Part shown: positions 8,561 to 20,391 of the stretch, one piece after another
Position numbering within the stretch: position 1 is the stretch's first letter
Layout of the letters: every line of letters begins with the position of its first letter
NCBI GenBank assembly: GCA_024347235.1
Contig: AP025283.1
Location: 1,364,001-1,428,000, forward strand
Direction of reading: 5' to 3'
DNA: 64,000 nucleotides
Source of the DNA: Aliamphritea spongicola
GTDB lineage: Bacteria > Pseudomonadota > Gammaproteobacteria > Pseudomonadales > Balneatricaceae
Translations under genes and position numbers: made by a program
The notes under the pieces: generated by a model
Told to the model about the DNA's origin: nothing
Database searches by the model: none
What the model saw: the letters and a program-made list of their open reading frames with translations, nothing else

Positions 8561-10299
8561 AACCGTAGCGGACAGTCAGGATAAGCAGGAGGCATCTCAG
8601 GATGTCGCCGGCATCCAGACGCGTGCGGCACGGGGATGGCGTTTGTGGCTGGTTTTGCTGCTGTTATTACTGATCGCAGGTTTTATTGTCGGCAAGATGG
8701 TTTCGCTGAATGTGCAGGACCAGGCTTTTTACAGAAGCAGGGGATTCCCGGTGCTGCGCACGACGGCAATACCGGCACACCGTGGCGTTATTACCGATCG
8801 TAATGGTGAGCCGTTGTCAGTCAGTGCGCCGGTTGCCACTGTTTGGGTCAACCCGAAAGAGTTTGAAGCAGAGAATCCTGCAGTGGGTAAGCTTGCCGGC
8901 CTGCTTGGATTTAAGCCGGATGAAGTGAAGGAAAAATTGCCCGGTACCGGAACAAACAGTTTTTGTATCTGAAGCGGCAGATTACACCGGATCTTGCTGA
9001 AAGTGTTGAGGCACTACGCATTAAAGGGCTGCACGTAGACCGGGAGTATAAACGTTACTATCCGGCTTCTGAAGTGACTGCCCACCTGGTGGGTTTTACT
9101 AATTTAGACGGCGTGGGTCAGGAAGGGCTTGAACTGGCATTTGAAGACTGGCTTAAAGGCGTGCCGGGTAAAAGCTGGTTATGCGGGACCTTCTGGGGCG
9201 GACTATTAAGCATATCCGTCAGGTTGAGGATGTTGTGCAGGGTAAAGACCTGCAGCTGAGTATCGATTTACGCCTGCAGTATCTGGCTTACCGTGAACTG
9301 AAAGCGGCAGTGAGTGCGCATAAAGCGGATTCCGGTGCACTGGTGATGCTGGATGCTAATACAGGTGAGGTTCTGGCAATGGTGAATCAGCCGTCATTCA
9401 ACCCGAATGACCGCTCGAACCTGATTCCGGCCATGCTCCGTAACCGGGCGATTACCGATATTTTCGAGCCAGGTTCAACCATGAAGCCCCTGACGGTTGC
9501 CGCAGCGCTGATGAGCGGTCAGTACACCACTGACAGTGTGGTAGATACCGCGCCGGGTTTTATCCGGGTAAGAGGTCGTACCATCAGGGATCACCGTAAT
9601 TATGGTGAGCTGGATATGACCAAGATCATAACTAAATCCAGCAATGTGGGCGTGACTAAGCTGGCGCTGAGTATGCATGAAGATGCTGTTCGGAATGTGT
9701 TTTACAACCTTGGTCTGGGGCAATCCACCAACAGTGGGTTTCCAGGGGAACAGACCGGGGTTTTACCTTACGTAGAGAAGAAGCGTGTGGTTGAACGGGC
9801 CACCATGTCATATGGCTACGGTTTATCAGCCACGCCTTTGCAGGTTGCGCAGGCGTATCTGCCGTTTGCCAATAAAGGTGTTATGCCAACGGTCTCTTTA
9901 CTGAAAATTGATAAGCCGGACAGTACGGTACGGGTGATGCCTGAAGACATTGCGGACACTGTTCTTGGCATGATGGAAACGGTAACAAACAAGGGCGGCA
10001 CCGGTACTCAGGCGGCGGTTGACGGCTACCGGGTGGCCGGTAAAACCGGAACAGCCCATAAGGCTGCCAGTGGCGGTTACAAGGAAGATCAGTATATTTC
10101 GGTATTTGCAGGCATCGCACCGGTCAGTGATCCGCGGATTATTACAGTGGTTATGATTGATAACCCTAAAGGGCAGGAGTATTACGGTGGCGAGGTTGCT
10201 GCTCCCGTCTTTGCCCGGGTTGTGGGTGGCGCGCTGCGTAGTTTGAATGTTGCTCCGGATAAGTTAGCCGAGGGCGAGACCCAGGTGGTAATGAAATGA
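8550..10299 (+). CDS. ftsI: Peptidoglycan D,D-transpeptidase FtsI (PBP3)
   Basis: Septal transpeptidase that cross-links peptidoglycan at the division site. A short cytoplasmic tail precedes one membrane anchor (WLVLLLLLLIAGFIVGKMV). The pedestal domain holds RGVITDRNGEPL and the catalytic domain has all three penicillin-binding motifs: STMK in FEPGSTMKP, SSN in TKSSNVGVTK and KTGT in VAGKTGTAHK. Frame breaks lie at aa 8951-8952 and gg 9177-9178, each one base short; corrected length is about 583 aa. The start overlaps the ftsL end and the TGA overlaps the murE ATG (ATGA, 10296-10299), which fits translational coupling. Confidence 0.96.
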
Positions 10300-11816
10300 C
10301 AGGTTTGGGAACGGGGAAACAACTAGCTGATCTGTTGGCAGTAGGGGCTGCCGGCAATCAGTTAGCCCCACTTATTAATAGCGATGATCTGAATGATGTG
10401 CAGATCAGTGCTTTGACGCTGGATAGTCGTACCGTAAAGCCGGGCATGTTGTTTATTGCCCGCTCCGGCGTTGCCCACCGTGGCTGTGATTTTATTCTTG
10501 ATGCGCAGGCTAAAGGTGCAGCGGCTGTGGTTGTGTCTGCCACCGACTGGCAGGCAGGGTTCGCGGGGCAGGAACAGGTTACCGTTCCTGTCATTCAGGC
10601 AGATAATATTGATGCCGCAACCGGTGCGCTAGCTGCGGCATTTTATGGTCAGCCAGGTGAGCATTTAAAAGTTATTGGTGTGACCGGTACAAATGGTAAA
10701 ACATCCTGTGCCCATTATATTGCGCAGGGGATGAATGCCTTAGGAGAAAAGACTGCTCTGATCGGCACTGTTGGCAATGGTTTGCTCGATGATTTAGCGC
10801 CTGCCACACATACCACGCCGGATGCGATCAGCCTGCATGCTTTACTGGCCGGGTTTGTTGCCGCCGGTGCGACTGCGGTCGTGATGGAAGTATCCAGTCA
10901 TGCGCTTGATCAGCAACGGGTTGCAGGGCTGTCGTTTGATGTGGCGGCGTTTACAAACTTATCCCGCGATCATCTGGATTATCACGGTGATATGCAGGGG
11001 TATTTTACTGCTAAAGCCCGGTTGTTTACTGAACTGAATGTGCCTGCTCAGGTCATTAATCTGGATGATGATTATGGTCGTCAGCTGAAGGCACTGGCCA
11101 AAGGGAAGTCAGTCACCACCTTTGGTGAAAGTTCTGATGCTGCAGTGATTGCTTCCGATGTTGTACTCAGCAGTCACGGGATTGCTGCCGAGCTCAAAAC
11201 ACCCTGGGGCGACGTATCGGTTAAATCACCACTGTTGGGGCGGTTTAATCTCAGTAACCTGTTATTGACCATTGGGGTACTGGGTGAGCTGAACTTTACT
11301 GCCAGTCAGATAGAAACCGCTGTAGCCGGTATTTATGCTGTGCCGGGCCGGATGCAAGCGGTACAGAATGAGCAACCACTGGTGCTGGTAGATTATGCCC
11401 ATACGCCGGATGCACTGGAAAAAGCATTGCAGGCGGTTGTGGATTACTGCCGGGGAGATCTGGTGTGTGTGTTTGGCTGTGGCGGTGACCGGGATAACGG
11501 TAAGCGGCCGCAGATGGCAAAAGTGGCTGAATCACTTGCGGATAAACTGGTGGTTACCAGTGATAACCCGCGTACAGAAGAGCCGGAAAGTATTATCGAT
11601 ATGGTCGTTGCCGGTTTGCAGCCGGAAACAGTCTTTACCCGTATTGCGGATCGCCGGGAGGCAATCGAGCATGCTGTTGCATCCCTTAAGCAGGATGATA
11701 TTTTGCTGATCGCCGGTAAAGGTCATGAAGATTATCAGGAAGTAAATGGCGTGCGTTTACCTTTTGATGATGTGAAAGTTGCCCGTCACGCACTGAGTCT
11801 GAGAGAAACATTATGA
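10296..11816 (+). CDS. murE: UDP-N-acetylmuramoyl-L-alanyl-D-glutamate--2,6-diaminopimelate ligase
   Basis: Cytoplasmic ATP-dependent ligase that adds meso-diaminopimelate to the lipid II precursor. It is intact at 506 aa. The ATP-binding loop is VTGTNGKTS; substrate motifs include TTPDAISLH and MEVSSHALDQ. The DNPR motif in TSDNPRTEEP is the signature of diaminopimelate-adding MurE, so the organism uses DAP-type peptidoglycan. Both ends overlap neighbours through ATGA junctions with ftsI and murF. Confidence 0.98.
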   Translation: MTGLGTGKQLADLLAVGAAGNQLAPLINSDDLNDVQISALTLDSRTVKPGMLFIARSGVAHRGCDFILDAQAKGAAAVVVSATDWQAGFAGQEQVTVPVIQADNIDAATGALAAAFYGQPGEHLKVIGVTGTNGKTSCAHYIAQGMNALGEKTALIGTVGNGLLDDLAPATHTTPDAISLHALLAGFVAAGATAVVMEVSSHALDQQRVAGLSFDVAAFTNLSRDHLDYHGDMQGYFTAKARLFTELNVPAQVINLDDDYGRQLKALAKGKSVTTFGESSDAAVIASDVVLSSHGIAAELKTPWGDVSVKSPLLGRFNLSNLLLTIGVLGELNFTASQIETAVAGIYAVPGRMQAVQNEQPLVLVDYAHTPDALEKALQAVVDYCRGDLVCVFGCGGDRDNGKRPQMAKVAESLADKLVVTSDNPRTEEPESIIDMVVAGLQPETVFTRIADRREAIEHAVASLKQDDILLIAGKGHEDYQEVNGVRLPFDDVKVARHALSLRETL

Positions 11817-13180
11817 ATGGCCCTTTTTCACTGGATCAGCTTCAGCAGGCTTTGTGTGCAGAGGTTATTAACGCCGCTGATGTGAAGGTCAGCGGTGTAA
11901 GACGGATACCCGCCAGTTACAGGAGGGTGATCTGTTTCTGGCAATAAAGGGGCCTAATTTCGATGCCCACAGCCTGGTTGCTCAGGCAGAAGAAAAAGGT
12001 GCTGTGGCACTGGTGGTAGAGCATTCAGTGGATTCTTCTTTACCTCAGCTGATTGTTAAGGACAGCCGTCTGGCACTGGGCGATCTGGGGGCATTTAACC
12101 GCAGTTTCTTCTCGGGAAGTGTCTTTGCGATAACTGGCAGCAGTGGGAAAACCACTGTTAAAGAAATGCTCGCGGCTATTAACAGCCAGCGGGGCCAGAC
12201 TCTGGCGACCCGTGGCAACCTGAATAATGAAATTGGGGTGCCGCTGACACTGTTACGTCTGGGCGCTGAAGATGAGTTTGCCGTGATTGAAATGGGAGCC
12301 AGCGGTCCGCACGAGATTAATTACAGTGTCGGCCTGACCAAGCCCCGTGTGGCGCTGCTGAATAATGCACTGGCGGCTCATCTTGAAGGGTTTGGCAGCC
12401 TTGAAGGTGTGGTACATGCCAAAGCGGAGATTTTTAACGGATTAGATGCTGACGGCGTTGGCATTATTAACCGGGATGATCCGCATTTTAGCGTCTGGAA
12501 CAGCATGCTTAAGGAACAGCCTCATCTTTGCTTCGGTTTGCATCCTGAAGCGGATGTAACCGCCACGGATATTACCCGGCAACTGAACGGTTGTTACCGG
12601 TTCATGCTGCAGTTTAAAGGTCAGCAGCAGGAAGTTCAGTTAGCGATGCTGGGGCGTCACAACGTTAATAATGCGCTGGCGGCTGCGGCAGCTGCGTTGG
12701 CGGATAACTGCCCGCTGGCGGATATTGCTGAAGGTTTGCGTGCCTGTAAAGCGGTTGCCGGGCGGATGTGTCCGATTGAGTCCGACAGCGGTTTACTGAT
12801 TGATGATACCTATAACGCTAATCCGGGCTCGATGAAAGCGGCGGTGGATGCATTACTGACCTGACCCCTGAGGCATCTTTGAGTGTGCTGGCCCTGGGTG
12901 ATATGGGAGAGCTGGGACCGGATGAGGTTGAGATTCATGCGGATATCGGCCGTTATGCCGCTCAGGCAGGGGTCGATGTGCTTTATACCTGTGGCCCGTT
13001 AGGCGCGCATACTGTTGCGGCTTATCAGGCGGCTGGCGGAAAACAGTCGGCGAATTTTTGCAACACGGGGATGTGGTGCAGGCTATTCAGCAATTAACAA
13101 CTAACAGGGTGACGCTGGCGAAGGGGTCGCGAAGCGCAAGAATGGAACAGGTCATTAAAGGCCTGCAAGAGAGAGGTTAA
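11813..13180 (+). CDS. murF: UDP-N-acetylmuramoyl-tripeptide--D-alanyl-D-alanine ligase
   Basis: Adds D-Ala-D-Ala to the UDP-MurNAc-tripeptide, the last cytoplasmic step. Motifs are TDTRQLQEGDLFLAIKGP, ITGSSGKTTVKEM, RGNLNNEIGVPLTLL, EMGASGPHEI, GRHNVNNALAA and DDTYNANPGSM. Frame breaks lie near 11900 (one base), at cc 12860-12861 and at ttttt 13055-13059; corrected length is 456 aa. The ATG at 11813 overlaps the murE stop. mraY begins 4 bases after the murF stop. Confidence 0.96.
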
Positions 13181-13184
13181 ATCA

Positions 13185-14264
13185 ATGTTACTCCTTCTAA
13201 CCGATTGGTTAGCACAACACTTTTCCAGCTTTACCGTATTCAGTTATCTGACGTTACGGGGATTTTGGGAGTACTGACTGCGCTTGCGATTTCTCTGATG
13301 CTCGGGCCGTTACTGATCCGCACCCTGAAAATGAAACAGATTGGCCAGTCTGTACGTGATGACGGTCCGCAGTCACATCTGAGCAAAGCCGGCACGCCGA
13401 CCATGGGTGGTGCACTTATTCTGCTGGCAATTATGATTAGCAGTTTATTGTGGGGTGATCTGACCAACCGTTATGTATGGGTGGTACTGATTGTGACCTT
13501 TATATTCGGTGCGGTTGGCTGGGTAGATGATTACCGCATGGTGATTGAGAAAAATTCCCGCGGTCTGCCTGCCCGCTGGAAATATTTCTGGCAGTCGGTT
13601 GGTGGTATCGGCGCGGCGGTGTTCCTGTACATGACGGCCAACTCCCCAATTGAAACTCAGCTGATTATCCCGGTATTTAAAGATGTCGCGATCGAGATGG
13701 GCATCTTCTATATCGTATTCACCTATTTTGTCATCGTCGGGAGCTCCAATGCAGTAAACCTGACGGATGGTTTGGACGGTCTTGCCATCTTACCGACTGT
13801 GCTGGTAGCGGGTGCGCTGGCGATTTTTGCTTATCTGAGCGGCCACGTGCAGTTCGCAAACTACCTGAACATTCCATATCTGCCGGGCTCCGGTGAGCTG
13901 ATTATTATCTGTGGTTCGATTGTTGGTGCCGGGCTTGGTTTTCTGTGGTTTAACGCATATCCGGCGCAGGTATTCATGGGGATGTGGGCGCGTTGGCACT
14001 GGGGCAGCGCTGGGTGTGATTGCCGTAATTGTCCGTCAGGAACTGGTATTGCTGATCATGGGCGGTGTGTTTGTGATCGAAACCGTATCGGTGATCTTGC
14101 AGGTGGCTTCATTCAAGCTGACCGGCCGGCGTATTTTCCGTATGGCACCGCTGCATCACCACTTTGAACTTAAGGGCTGGCCTGAACCGCGGGTCATTGT
14201 TCGTTTCTGGATCATTACAGTTGTACTGGTACTGATCGGTCTGGCAACACTGAAGATTCGCTGA
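13185..14264 (+). CDS. mraY: Phospho-N-acetylmuramoyl-pentapeptide-transferase
   Basis: Polytopic membrane enzyme that moves phospho-MurNAc-pentapeptide onto undecaprenyl phosphate to form lipid I. The catalytic aspartates are in GWVDDYRMV and [10 protein letters not shown]; the [13 protein letters not shown] motif is near the C-terminus. The true start is [16 protein letters not shown] at 13185. Three frame breaks, at gggg 13258-13261, 13978-13981 and 14001-14004, are each one G short. Their repair gives exactly 360 aa, the E. coli length, and restores [13 protein letters not shown]. Because the enzyme is essential, these breaks cannot be biological unless another copy exists. Confidence 0.96.
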
Positions 14265-14285
14265 GAATCAGAGGAATAAATCGCT

Positions 14286-15632
14286 GTGACGCTGATTGCA
14301 TCTGATAACCGCCGTATCGTCATCGGGTTAGGACAAACCGGGCTTTCATGCGCTCGGTTTCTGGCTTGTGAAGGGTTGCCGTTTGCGCTGATGGATACCA
14401 GAGACGTACCACCGAATCTGGAGGCGATAAAAGCTGAGTTTCCGCAAGCTGAACTGTATTGCGGTCCGCTGAATGCAGATGTGCTTTGTGCGGCGGATGA
14501 GTTATTACTGAGCCCGGGAGTAGCAAAGATCAGCCTGCCATTCAGCAGGCGGTTGATGCCGGGGTTAAGTTATCCGGTGATATTGATTTGTTTTGCAGGC
14601 AGATCAGTGCGCCTGTGATTGCCATTACCGGTTCAAATGCTAAGAGTACTGTGACCAGTCTGGTTGGTCAGATGGCACAGGATGCCGGTATCGATACCGG
14701 AATTGGCGGAAATCTCGGTACCCCCGTACTGGATATGCTGGCTGCAGGTGAGCAGGCGCTGTATGTCCTGGAGTTGTCCAGCTTTCAGCTGGAAACCACA
14801 CACGACCTGCGTCCGGCTGTTGCGACAGTACTGAATATCAGCCCGGATCATCTGGATCGCTATAACAACGATATGCAGCTGTATTATCAGGCGAAGCACC
14901 GGATTTTCCGTGGGGCACAGCAGGTGGTTACAAACCGTGATGATGCCCTGACCAGTCCGTTATTGCCTGAACAGGTTAAGCGTTTCAGTTTTGGACTGGA
15001 TAAGCCAGATTTGAAAGACTTCGGCGTTATAGAGCAAAACGGTGAAGCATGGCTGGCTAAAGGGCTGCAGGGGCTGATGCCGTTAAGTGCTATGAAGCTG
15101 AAGGGTGATCATAACGTTGCCAATGCTTTGGCAGCACTGGCACTTGGCGATGCGGTTGATCTGCCGATGGCCGTTATGCTGAAAACGCTTCAGACCTTTG
15201 CCGGGTTACGTCACCGTTGTCAGTGGGTCAGAGAGCTGGATGGTGTCAGCTATTTCAACGATTCGAAGGGGACAAATGTCGGAGCAACGGAAGCTGCCCT
15301 GAATGGTTTGGGTGCAACGCTGGAAAATAATCAAAAGATTATTCTGATTGCCGGTGGGCAGGGGAAAGGTGCTGAATTCGGTGCACTGACTGCTCCGTTG
15401 GCGAAGCACAGCCGCGCGCTGGTTTTGATTGGTGAAGATGCAGATAAACTGGCTGCCGTTACTGATCTGGATAGTATTTTGCTGACAGTATGTCAGCAGC
15501 AGTTAAGCAGGCACAGGCATTAGCAGAGCCAGGGGATATCGTATTGCTCTCTCCTGCCTGTGCCAGCTTTGATATGTTCGCCAGCTTTACCGCCCGCGGT
15601 GATGCCTTTGCGATGAGGTGTTGGCGCTGTGA
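14286..15632 (+). CDS. murD: UDP-N-acetylmuramoylalanine--D-glutamate ligase
   Basis: Adds D-glutamate to UDP-MurNAc-L-Ala. The N-terminal nucleotide fold is [16 protein letters not shown]; the ATP loop is [13 protein letters not shown], followed by [28 protein letters not shown] and [13 protein letters not shown]. The GTG at 14286 has GAGGA at 14271-14275. Frame breaks lie at aaa 14525-14527, near 15490 and at 15612; corrected length is 449 aa, ending [16 protein letters not shown]. The TGA at 15630-15632 overlaps the ftsW GTG. Confidence 0.96.
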
Positions 15633-16896
15633 GTATGTTTAGCCGCTTAACCGGACGGGGCGTCGCTGGTGCTTCACAGCCGTTAGTACCTGTGAATCAG
15701 GTGTTACCGTTTGATGCCTGGTTGTTGGCGGCGGCACTGAGCCTGATGTTAATTGGTTTTGTGATGATCAGCTCGGCATCAATTGAAGTGGCTTCAGTAA
15801 AAATGATAACCCCTTCTTTTATATGATCCGACATGGGATTTTTATTGTGATGGGGCTGACCGGTGCGGTGATTGTATCGAAAATTCCTATGGCAATGTGG
15901 CAGCGAAGCGGTCCGTGGTTATTGTTCCTTGGGTTGGCGTTGCTGGTATTGGTATTGCTGATTGGCCGGGAGGTAAACGGCAGTACCCGCTGGATTGGCT
16001 TCGGTCCGATTAACCTGCAAGCCTCAGAAATTGCCAAGTTCAGCATGGTGATTTATCTGGCAGGCTATCTGGTACGGCGTTTATCTGAAGTGCGTTCCAG
16101 CTGGAAGGGCGTTGCCAAGCCGGCGTTGCCACTGGCGTTTTTGTGTTGTTGCTGATTCTGGAACCGGACTTTGGTGCGGCGGTTGTATTGATGGGCACCG
16201 TAATGGGAATGATTTTTCTCGGTGGCATGAAGTTTGGTCAGTTTCTGTTGGTGGTAACCGGGTGTTTATCAGTCATTGCCACATTGGCTGTTGTACAGCC
16301 TTATCGGATGCAGCGGTTACAGACATTTCTTGACCCCTGGGCTGATCCTTACGGCAGTGGATATCAGTTAGCGCAGGCTCAGATCGCATTTGGTCGCGGA
16401 GACTGGTTTGGAACCGGGCTGGGGAACAGCGTACAGAAGCTGTTTTATCTGCCGGAGGCGCATACGGATTTTGTGTTTTCTGTATTGGCGGAAGAAATGG
16501 GCGGTGTTGGTGCACTGTTCGTGGTCGTGCTGTATGTGATTCTGGTGTTACGGATTTTCAGTATCGGACGCCAGGCTGAAAAGCAGGAACAGTTTTTATG
16601 AGTTACGTGGCCTATGGCTTTGGCATCATGCTGGCGGCCCAGGCGCTGATTAACATTGGGGTAAATGTTGGTGCGCTACCGACAAAAGGTTTAACGCTGC
16701 CATTGCTGAGTTACGGGGCAGTAGTTTGTTGGTATGTGCAGCCATGCTGGCCATGGTGTTACGAATTGATTATGAGTTAAAGATATTGCGGTTAAAGAAA
16801 GACAGCGGCGAAGAAGCCACAGCTAAACAGAAGATCAGTAAAAGAAAGCGGCAACTGATGTGTCATCAGAATACGGAAAATCCCCGGAGGCGATGA
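15629..16896 (+). CDS. ftsW: Septal peptidoglycan glycosyltransferase FtsW (SEDS family)
   Basis: Polytopic SEDS polymerase that makes septal glycan strands together with FtsI. Membrane segments include [21 protein letters not shown] and [16 protein letters not shown]. Family motifs are [34 protein letters not shown] and LPLLSYGGSSLL, with catalytic-loop residues in [17 protein letters not shown]. Frame breaks lie at aaaaa 15799-15803, ttttt 16138-16142, ttttt 16593-16597 and gggg 16715-16718; corrected length is 423 aa. The GTG start overlaps murD. A basic tail (KRKRQL) ends at the stop just before murG. Confidence 0.95.
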
Positions 16897-17988
16897 ATGT
16901 CGGCAGCGCATAAAACATTATTGGTGATGGCTGGCGGGACAGGCGGTCACGTGTTTCCGGCGCTTGCCTGTGCGGATGTTCTGCGGGAGCAGGGGATAAA
17001 TGTTGAATGGCTGGGCACGGCTGCGGGTATTGAAGCCCGGTTGTACCGGATGCAGACATAAAACTGCATTGTATTGATGTAACTGGGTTAAGGGGCAAAG
17101 GCAAACTGAGCCTGTTACTGGCACCTTTAAATTAATGAAGGCCTGCTATCAGGCATTGAAGGTGTTACGTCGGGTAAAGCCGGACGCTGTGCTGGGTATG
17201 GGCGGTTTTGCTTCCGGACCGGGAGGTGCCGCTGCTTATCTGACCGGGGTGCCTGTCATCGTGCATGAGCAGAATGCTGCTGCCGGAATGACGAATAAGC
17301 TGCTGTCTAAAGTCGCCAGTGTGGTAATGGAGGCTTTTGGTGGGGCGTTTAACAGTAATCTGAAGACTCAGGTTGTCGGTAACCCGGTAAGAGGAAATAT
17401 CCTGCAATTACCTGAGCCTGGCGTTCGTTTTGCACAGCGAAGCGGCGCGATACGTTTACTTGTTGTGGGTGGAAGTTTAGGTGCGCAGGCGATTAATACC
17501 CTGCTGCCTGAAGTCCTGAAAGATCTGCCGGAATCACAGTTTGAAGTATTGCATCAGGCAGGAAGACGCAACATTGAAGCCACTGAACTGGCTTATGAAA
17601 CGGCCGGTTTAAACGGTCGGGAAAATATCCGGGTGGTGGACTTTATCGACCGGATGGATGAGGCCTATGGCTGGGCAGATATTGTTTTATGCCGGGCGGG
17701 TGCGCTAACCGTCAGTGAACTTAGTATTGCAGGGGCAGCGGCTATTCTTGTGCCATTTCCTCATGCAGTTGATGACCATCAGACCGGTAATGCGCGTTAT
17801 CTGTCTGAGCAGGGCGCAGCGATTTTAGTGCAGCAGAGAGATCTGGATAAAGCGCGGTTAAAGACACTGCTGACAGATGAACTGTCGCAGCGGGATAAAT
17901 TATTAGAGATGGCGCAGGCGGCCAAAGCTTGGGTCGGCCTGAGGCAACTGAAATTGTTGCCAATGCATGCCTGGAGGAAATGAAATAA
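16897..17988 (+). CDS. murG: UDP-GlcNAc:undecaprenyl-pyrophosphoryl-MurNAc-pentapeptide GlcNAc transferase
   Basis: Peripheral membrane glycosyltransferase that converts lipid I to lipid II. The G-loops are [12 protein letters not shown] and [11 protein letters not shown]; the donor-binding C-domain shows [23 protein letters not shown] and [14 protein letters not shown]. The ATG at 16897 follows CGGAGG. Frame breaks lie near 17043, at 17124-17128 and near 17934, one base each; corrected length is 364 aa, ending [12 protein letters not shown]. The stop TAA overlaps the murC ATG at 17988. Confidence 0.96.
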
Positions 17989-19425
17989 TGACACAGTCAA
18001 CAGTGACAAGACACGATGTACCTGAAATGCGCCGGATCCGGCGGATACATTTTGTCGGTATCGGCGGCGTGGGTATGTGCGGCATTGCCGAAGTCTTGCT
18101 GAACCAGGGATATCAGATCAGTGGTTCAGATATTAAAGTGTCTGCCACGACTGAGCATCTGGCCTCAATGGGCGCTGAAATTTTCATTGGCCACAGTGAA
18201 GACAATATTACCGCCGCCAATGTTGTGGTTACTTCTACTGCTGTAAACGAAGAAAACCCTGAAGTTAAGGCAGCACGTGAACGCCGTATACCGGTCGTGC
18301 GCCGGGCAGAAATGCTGGCGGAGCTGATGCGTTACCGTCACGGTGTTGCGGTGGCTGGCACTCACGGTAAGACTACGACCACGAGCCTGATTGCTTCGGT
18401 AATGGCCGAAGGCAAGCTTGATCCGACTTTTGTCATCGGTGGCCGGCTGAACAGTGCCGGTACCAACGCCAAGCTGGGGGAGCCGTTATCTGGTCGCAGA
18501 AGCCGATGAAAGTGATGCTTCCTTCCTGCACCTTCAGCCTATGGTGGCGATTGTTACTAATATAGATGCCGACCATATGGATACCTATGGTGGTGATTTC
18601 GGCAAGCTGAAAAACCTTTGTGGATTTTTGCACAACCTGCCTTTCTACGGGCTGGCGGTACTTTGCAATGATGATCCAGTTGTCCGGGAGATTATGCCGG
18701 AAATCGGCCGCCCGATGGTGACATATGGTATTGAGGAAGGTGCAGATTATCGCGCGGTCAATATCAGCCAGCACGGTATGCATACGCACTTTACAGTCAC
18801 CCGTCCGGATGGTCGTCCTGATCTGCAGGTGACTCTGAATATGCCGGGGTACCACAATGTCTTGAATGCCCTGGCAACCATTGCAGTGGCCAGTGATGAA
18901 GGCATTGACGATGCGGCTATCAGTAAGGCGCTGGAAAATTTCCAGGGCGTCGGACGCCGTTTTCAGGTATTGGGTGATATTCCGGTTGAAGGCGGTGACG
19001 TTATGCTGGTAGATGATTATGGTCACCACCCACGTGAGGTTCAGGCAACGGTTAAAGCAGTTAAAGATGGCTGGCCAGATCGCCGTCTGGTCATGATTAA
19101 CCAGCCACACCGGTACAGCCGTACCCGTGATCTGTATGAAGACTTTGTTCAGGTCTTGTCTGATGTTGATGTGTTGTTATTGATGGAGGTCTACGCTGCC
19201 GGCGAGGAGCCGGTTGCAGGGGCAGACAGCCGTAGTCTTTGCCGCAGTATTCGTCAGCGGGGCAGCATTGATCCGGTGTTTGTTGAGTCACTGGATGCCG
19301 TGCCTGAAATTCTTAAAAACCTGTTGCAACCGGGTGATTTATTACTGACTCAGGGAGCCGGTGATATCACAGCGCTGGCACACCGGTTAGCCTCACTTGA
19401 TCTGAGCACCGCACAGGAGAGTTGA
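17988..19425 (+). CDS. murC: UDP-N-acetylmuramate--L-alanine ligase
   Basis: First amino-acid ligase of peptidoglycan precursor synthesis. The Rossmann motif is [16 protein letters not shown], the ATP loop [11 protein letters not shown], followed by [31 protein letters not shown] and [10 protein letters not shown]. The frame breaks at ggggg 18476-18480. Family alignment (two residues between LG and RYL) favours a loss of two bases from a run of seven over a gained base; with that the protein has 479 aa. The start overlaps the murG stop and ddlB follows after one base. Confidence 0.96.
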
Positions 19426-19426
19426 T

Positions 19427-20389
19427 ATGGCTGAATATCGTATTGATGCGCAGTTACAGGACCGTTTTGGTCGGGTTGCTGTTATTTATGGCGGGAACTC
19501 GGCAGAGCGTTCGGTATCGCTGAAGAGCGGAGCAGAGGTACTGAAAGCGCTGCAGAGTGCCGGTGTGAACGCGTTCGGTCTGGATTTATGCGGTGACGGC
19601 GAAAACCTGGTTGATGGTTTATCACCGGTCCAGCAGTTAATGGATGCGGACTTTGATCGGGCATTTCTGATTCTGCACGGCCGTGGCGGTGAAGATGGCA
19701 CCCTGCAGGGGCTGCTGGAGATTATGGGTAAGCCCTATACCGGCAGCGGTGTAATGGCATCCTCTCTGGGGATGGATAAGGTGAAGTGCAAGCAAATCTG
19801 GCAGGGTGCTGGCATGCCTACTCCTGCTTATGAGTTGCTGACTGCTGGCAGTGATTTTTCTGCTGTGGCTGAGCGCCTTAGCTTTCCGGTCATCGTTAAA
19901 CCTGCTCACGAAGGCTCCAGTATCGGCATGAGTAAAGTTACGGACATTACAGGGCTGGAAACAGCTTACGCTGAGGCGGCCAAATATGACCGGGCAGTAT
20001 TGGCTGAACAGTGGATCGAAGGGCCTGAGTTTACTGTTACGGTAATCAACGGTGAGGCGTTGCCGGTTATCCGGCTGGAAACACCGAATGATTTTTATGA
20101 TTTCGAAGCTAAGTATCAGTCTGATGACACGCAGTATCATTTTGATAACGAGCTGAGTAATGCTGAGGTAGCTGAACTTCAGGCTCTGGCAGTGAATGCG
20201 TTCAATATGGTGGGCTGTAAAGACTGGGGGCGGGTCGATGTGATGCAGCTACCCGGTGTTGGATTCCAATTGTTGGAAGTGAATACGCTGCCGGGGATGA
20301 CTGATCATAGTCTGGTGCCGATGGCGGGCCGTAAAGCCGGTATCAGCTTTGAAGAGCTGGTGGTTAAGATCTTGCGGGGAACATTGTAA
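19427..20389 (+). CDS. ddlB: D-alanine--D-alanine ligase
   Basis: ATP-grasp ligase that makes the D-Ala-D-Ala substrate of MurF. It is intact at 320 aa. Visible motifs are VIYGGNSAERSVSLKSG, HGRGGEDGTLQGLLE, KPAHEGSSIGMSKV and EVNTLPGMTDHSLVP. Spacing is tight on both sides (1 base from murC, 2 from ftsQ), consistent with one transcript. A G5 run near 20226 is read correctly here, so the homopolymer loss in the window is frequent but not universal. Confidence 0.97.
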   Translation: MAEYRIDAQLQDRFGRVAVIYGGNSAERSVSLKSGAEVLKALQSAGVNAFGLDLCGDGENLVDGLSPVQQLMDADFDRAFLILHGRGGEDGTLQGLLEIMGKPYTGSGVMASSLGMDKVKCKQIWQGAGMPTPAYELLTAGSDFSAVAERLSFPVIVKPAHEGSSIGMSKVTDITGLETAYAEAAKYDRAVLAEQWIEGPEFTVTVINGEALPVIRLETPNDFYDFEAKYQSDDTQYHFDNELSNAEVAELQALAVNAFNMVGCKDWGRVDVMQLPGVGFQLLEVNTLPGMTDHSLVPMAGRKAGISFEELVVKILRGTL

Positions 20390-20391
20390 GT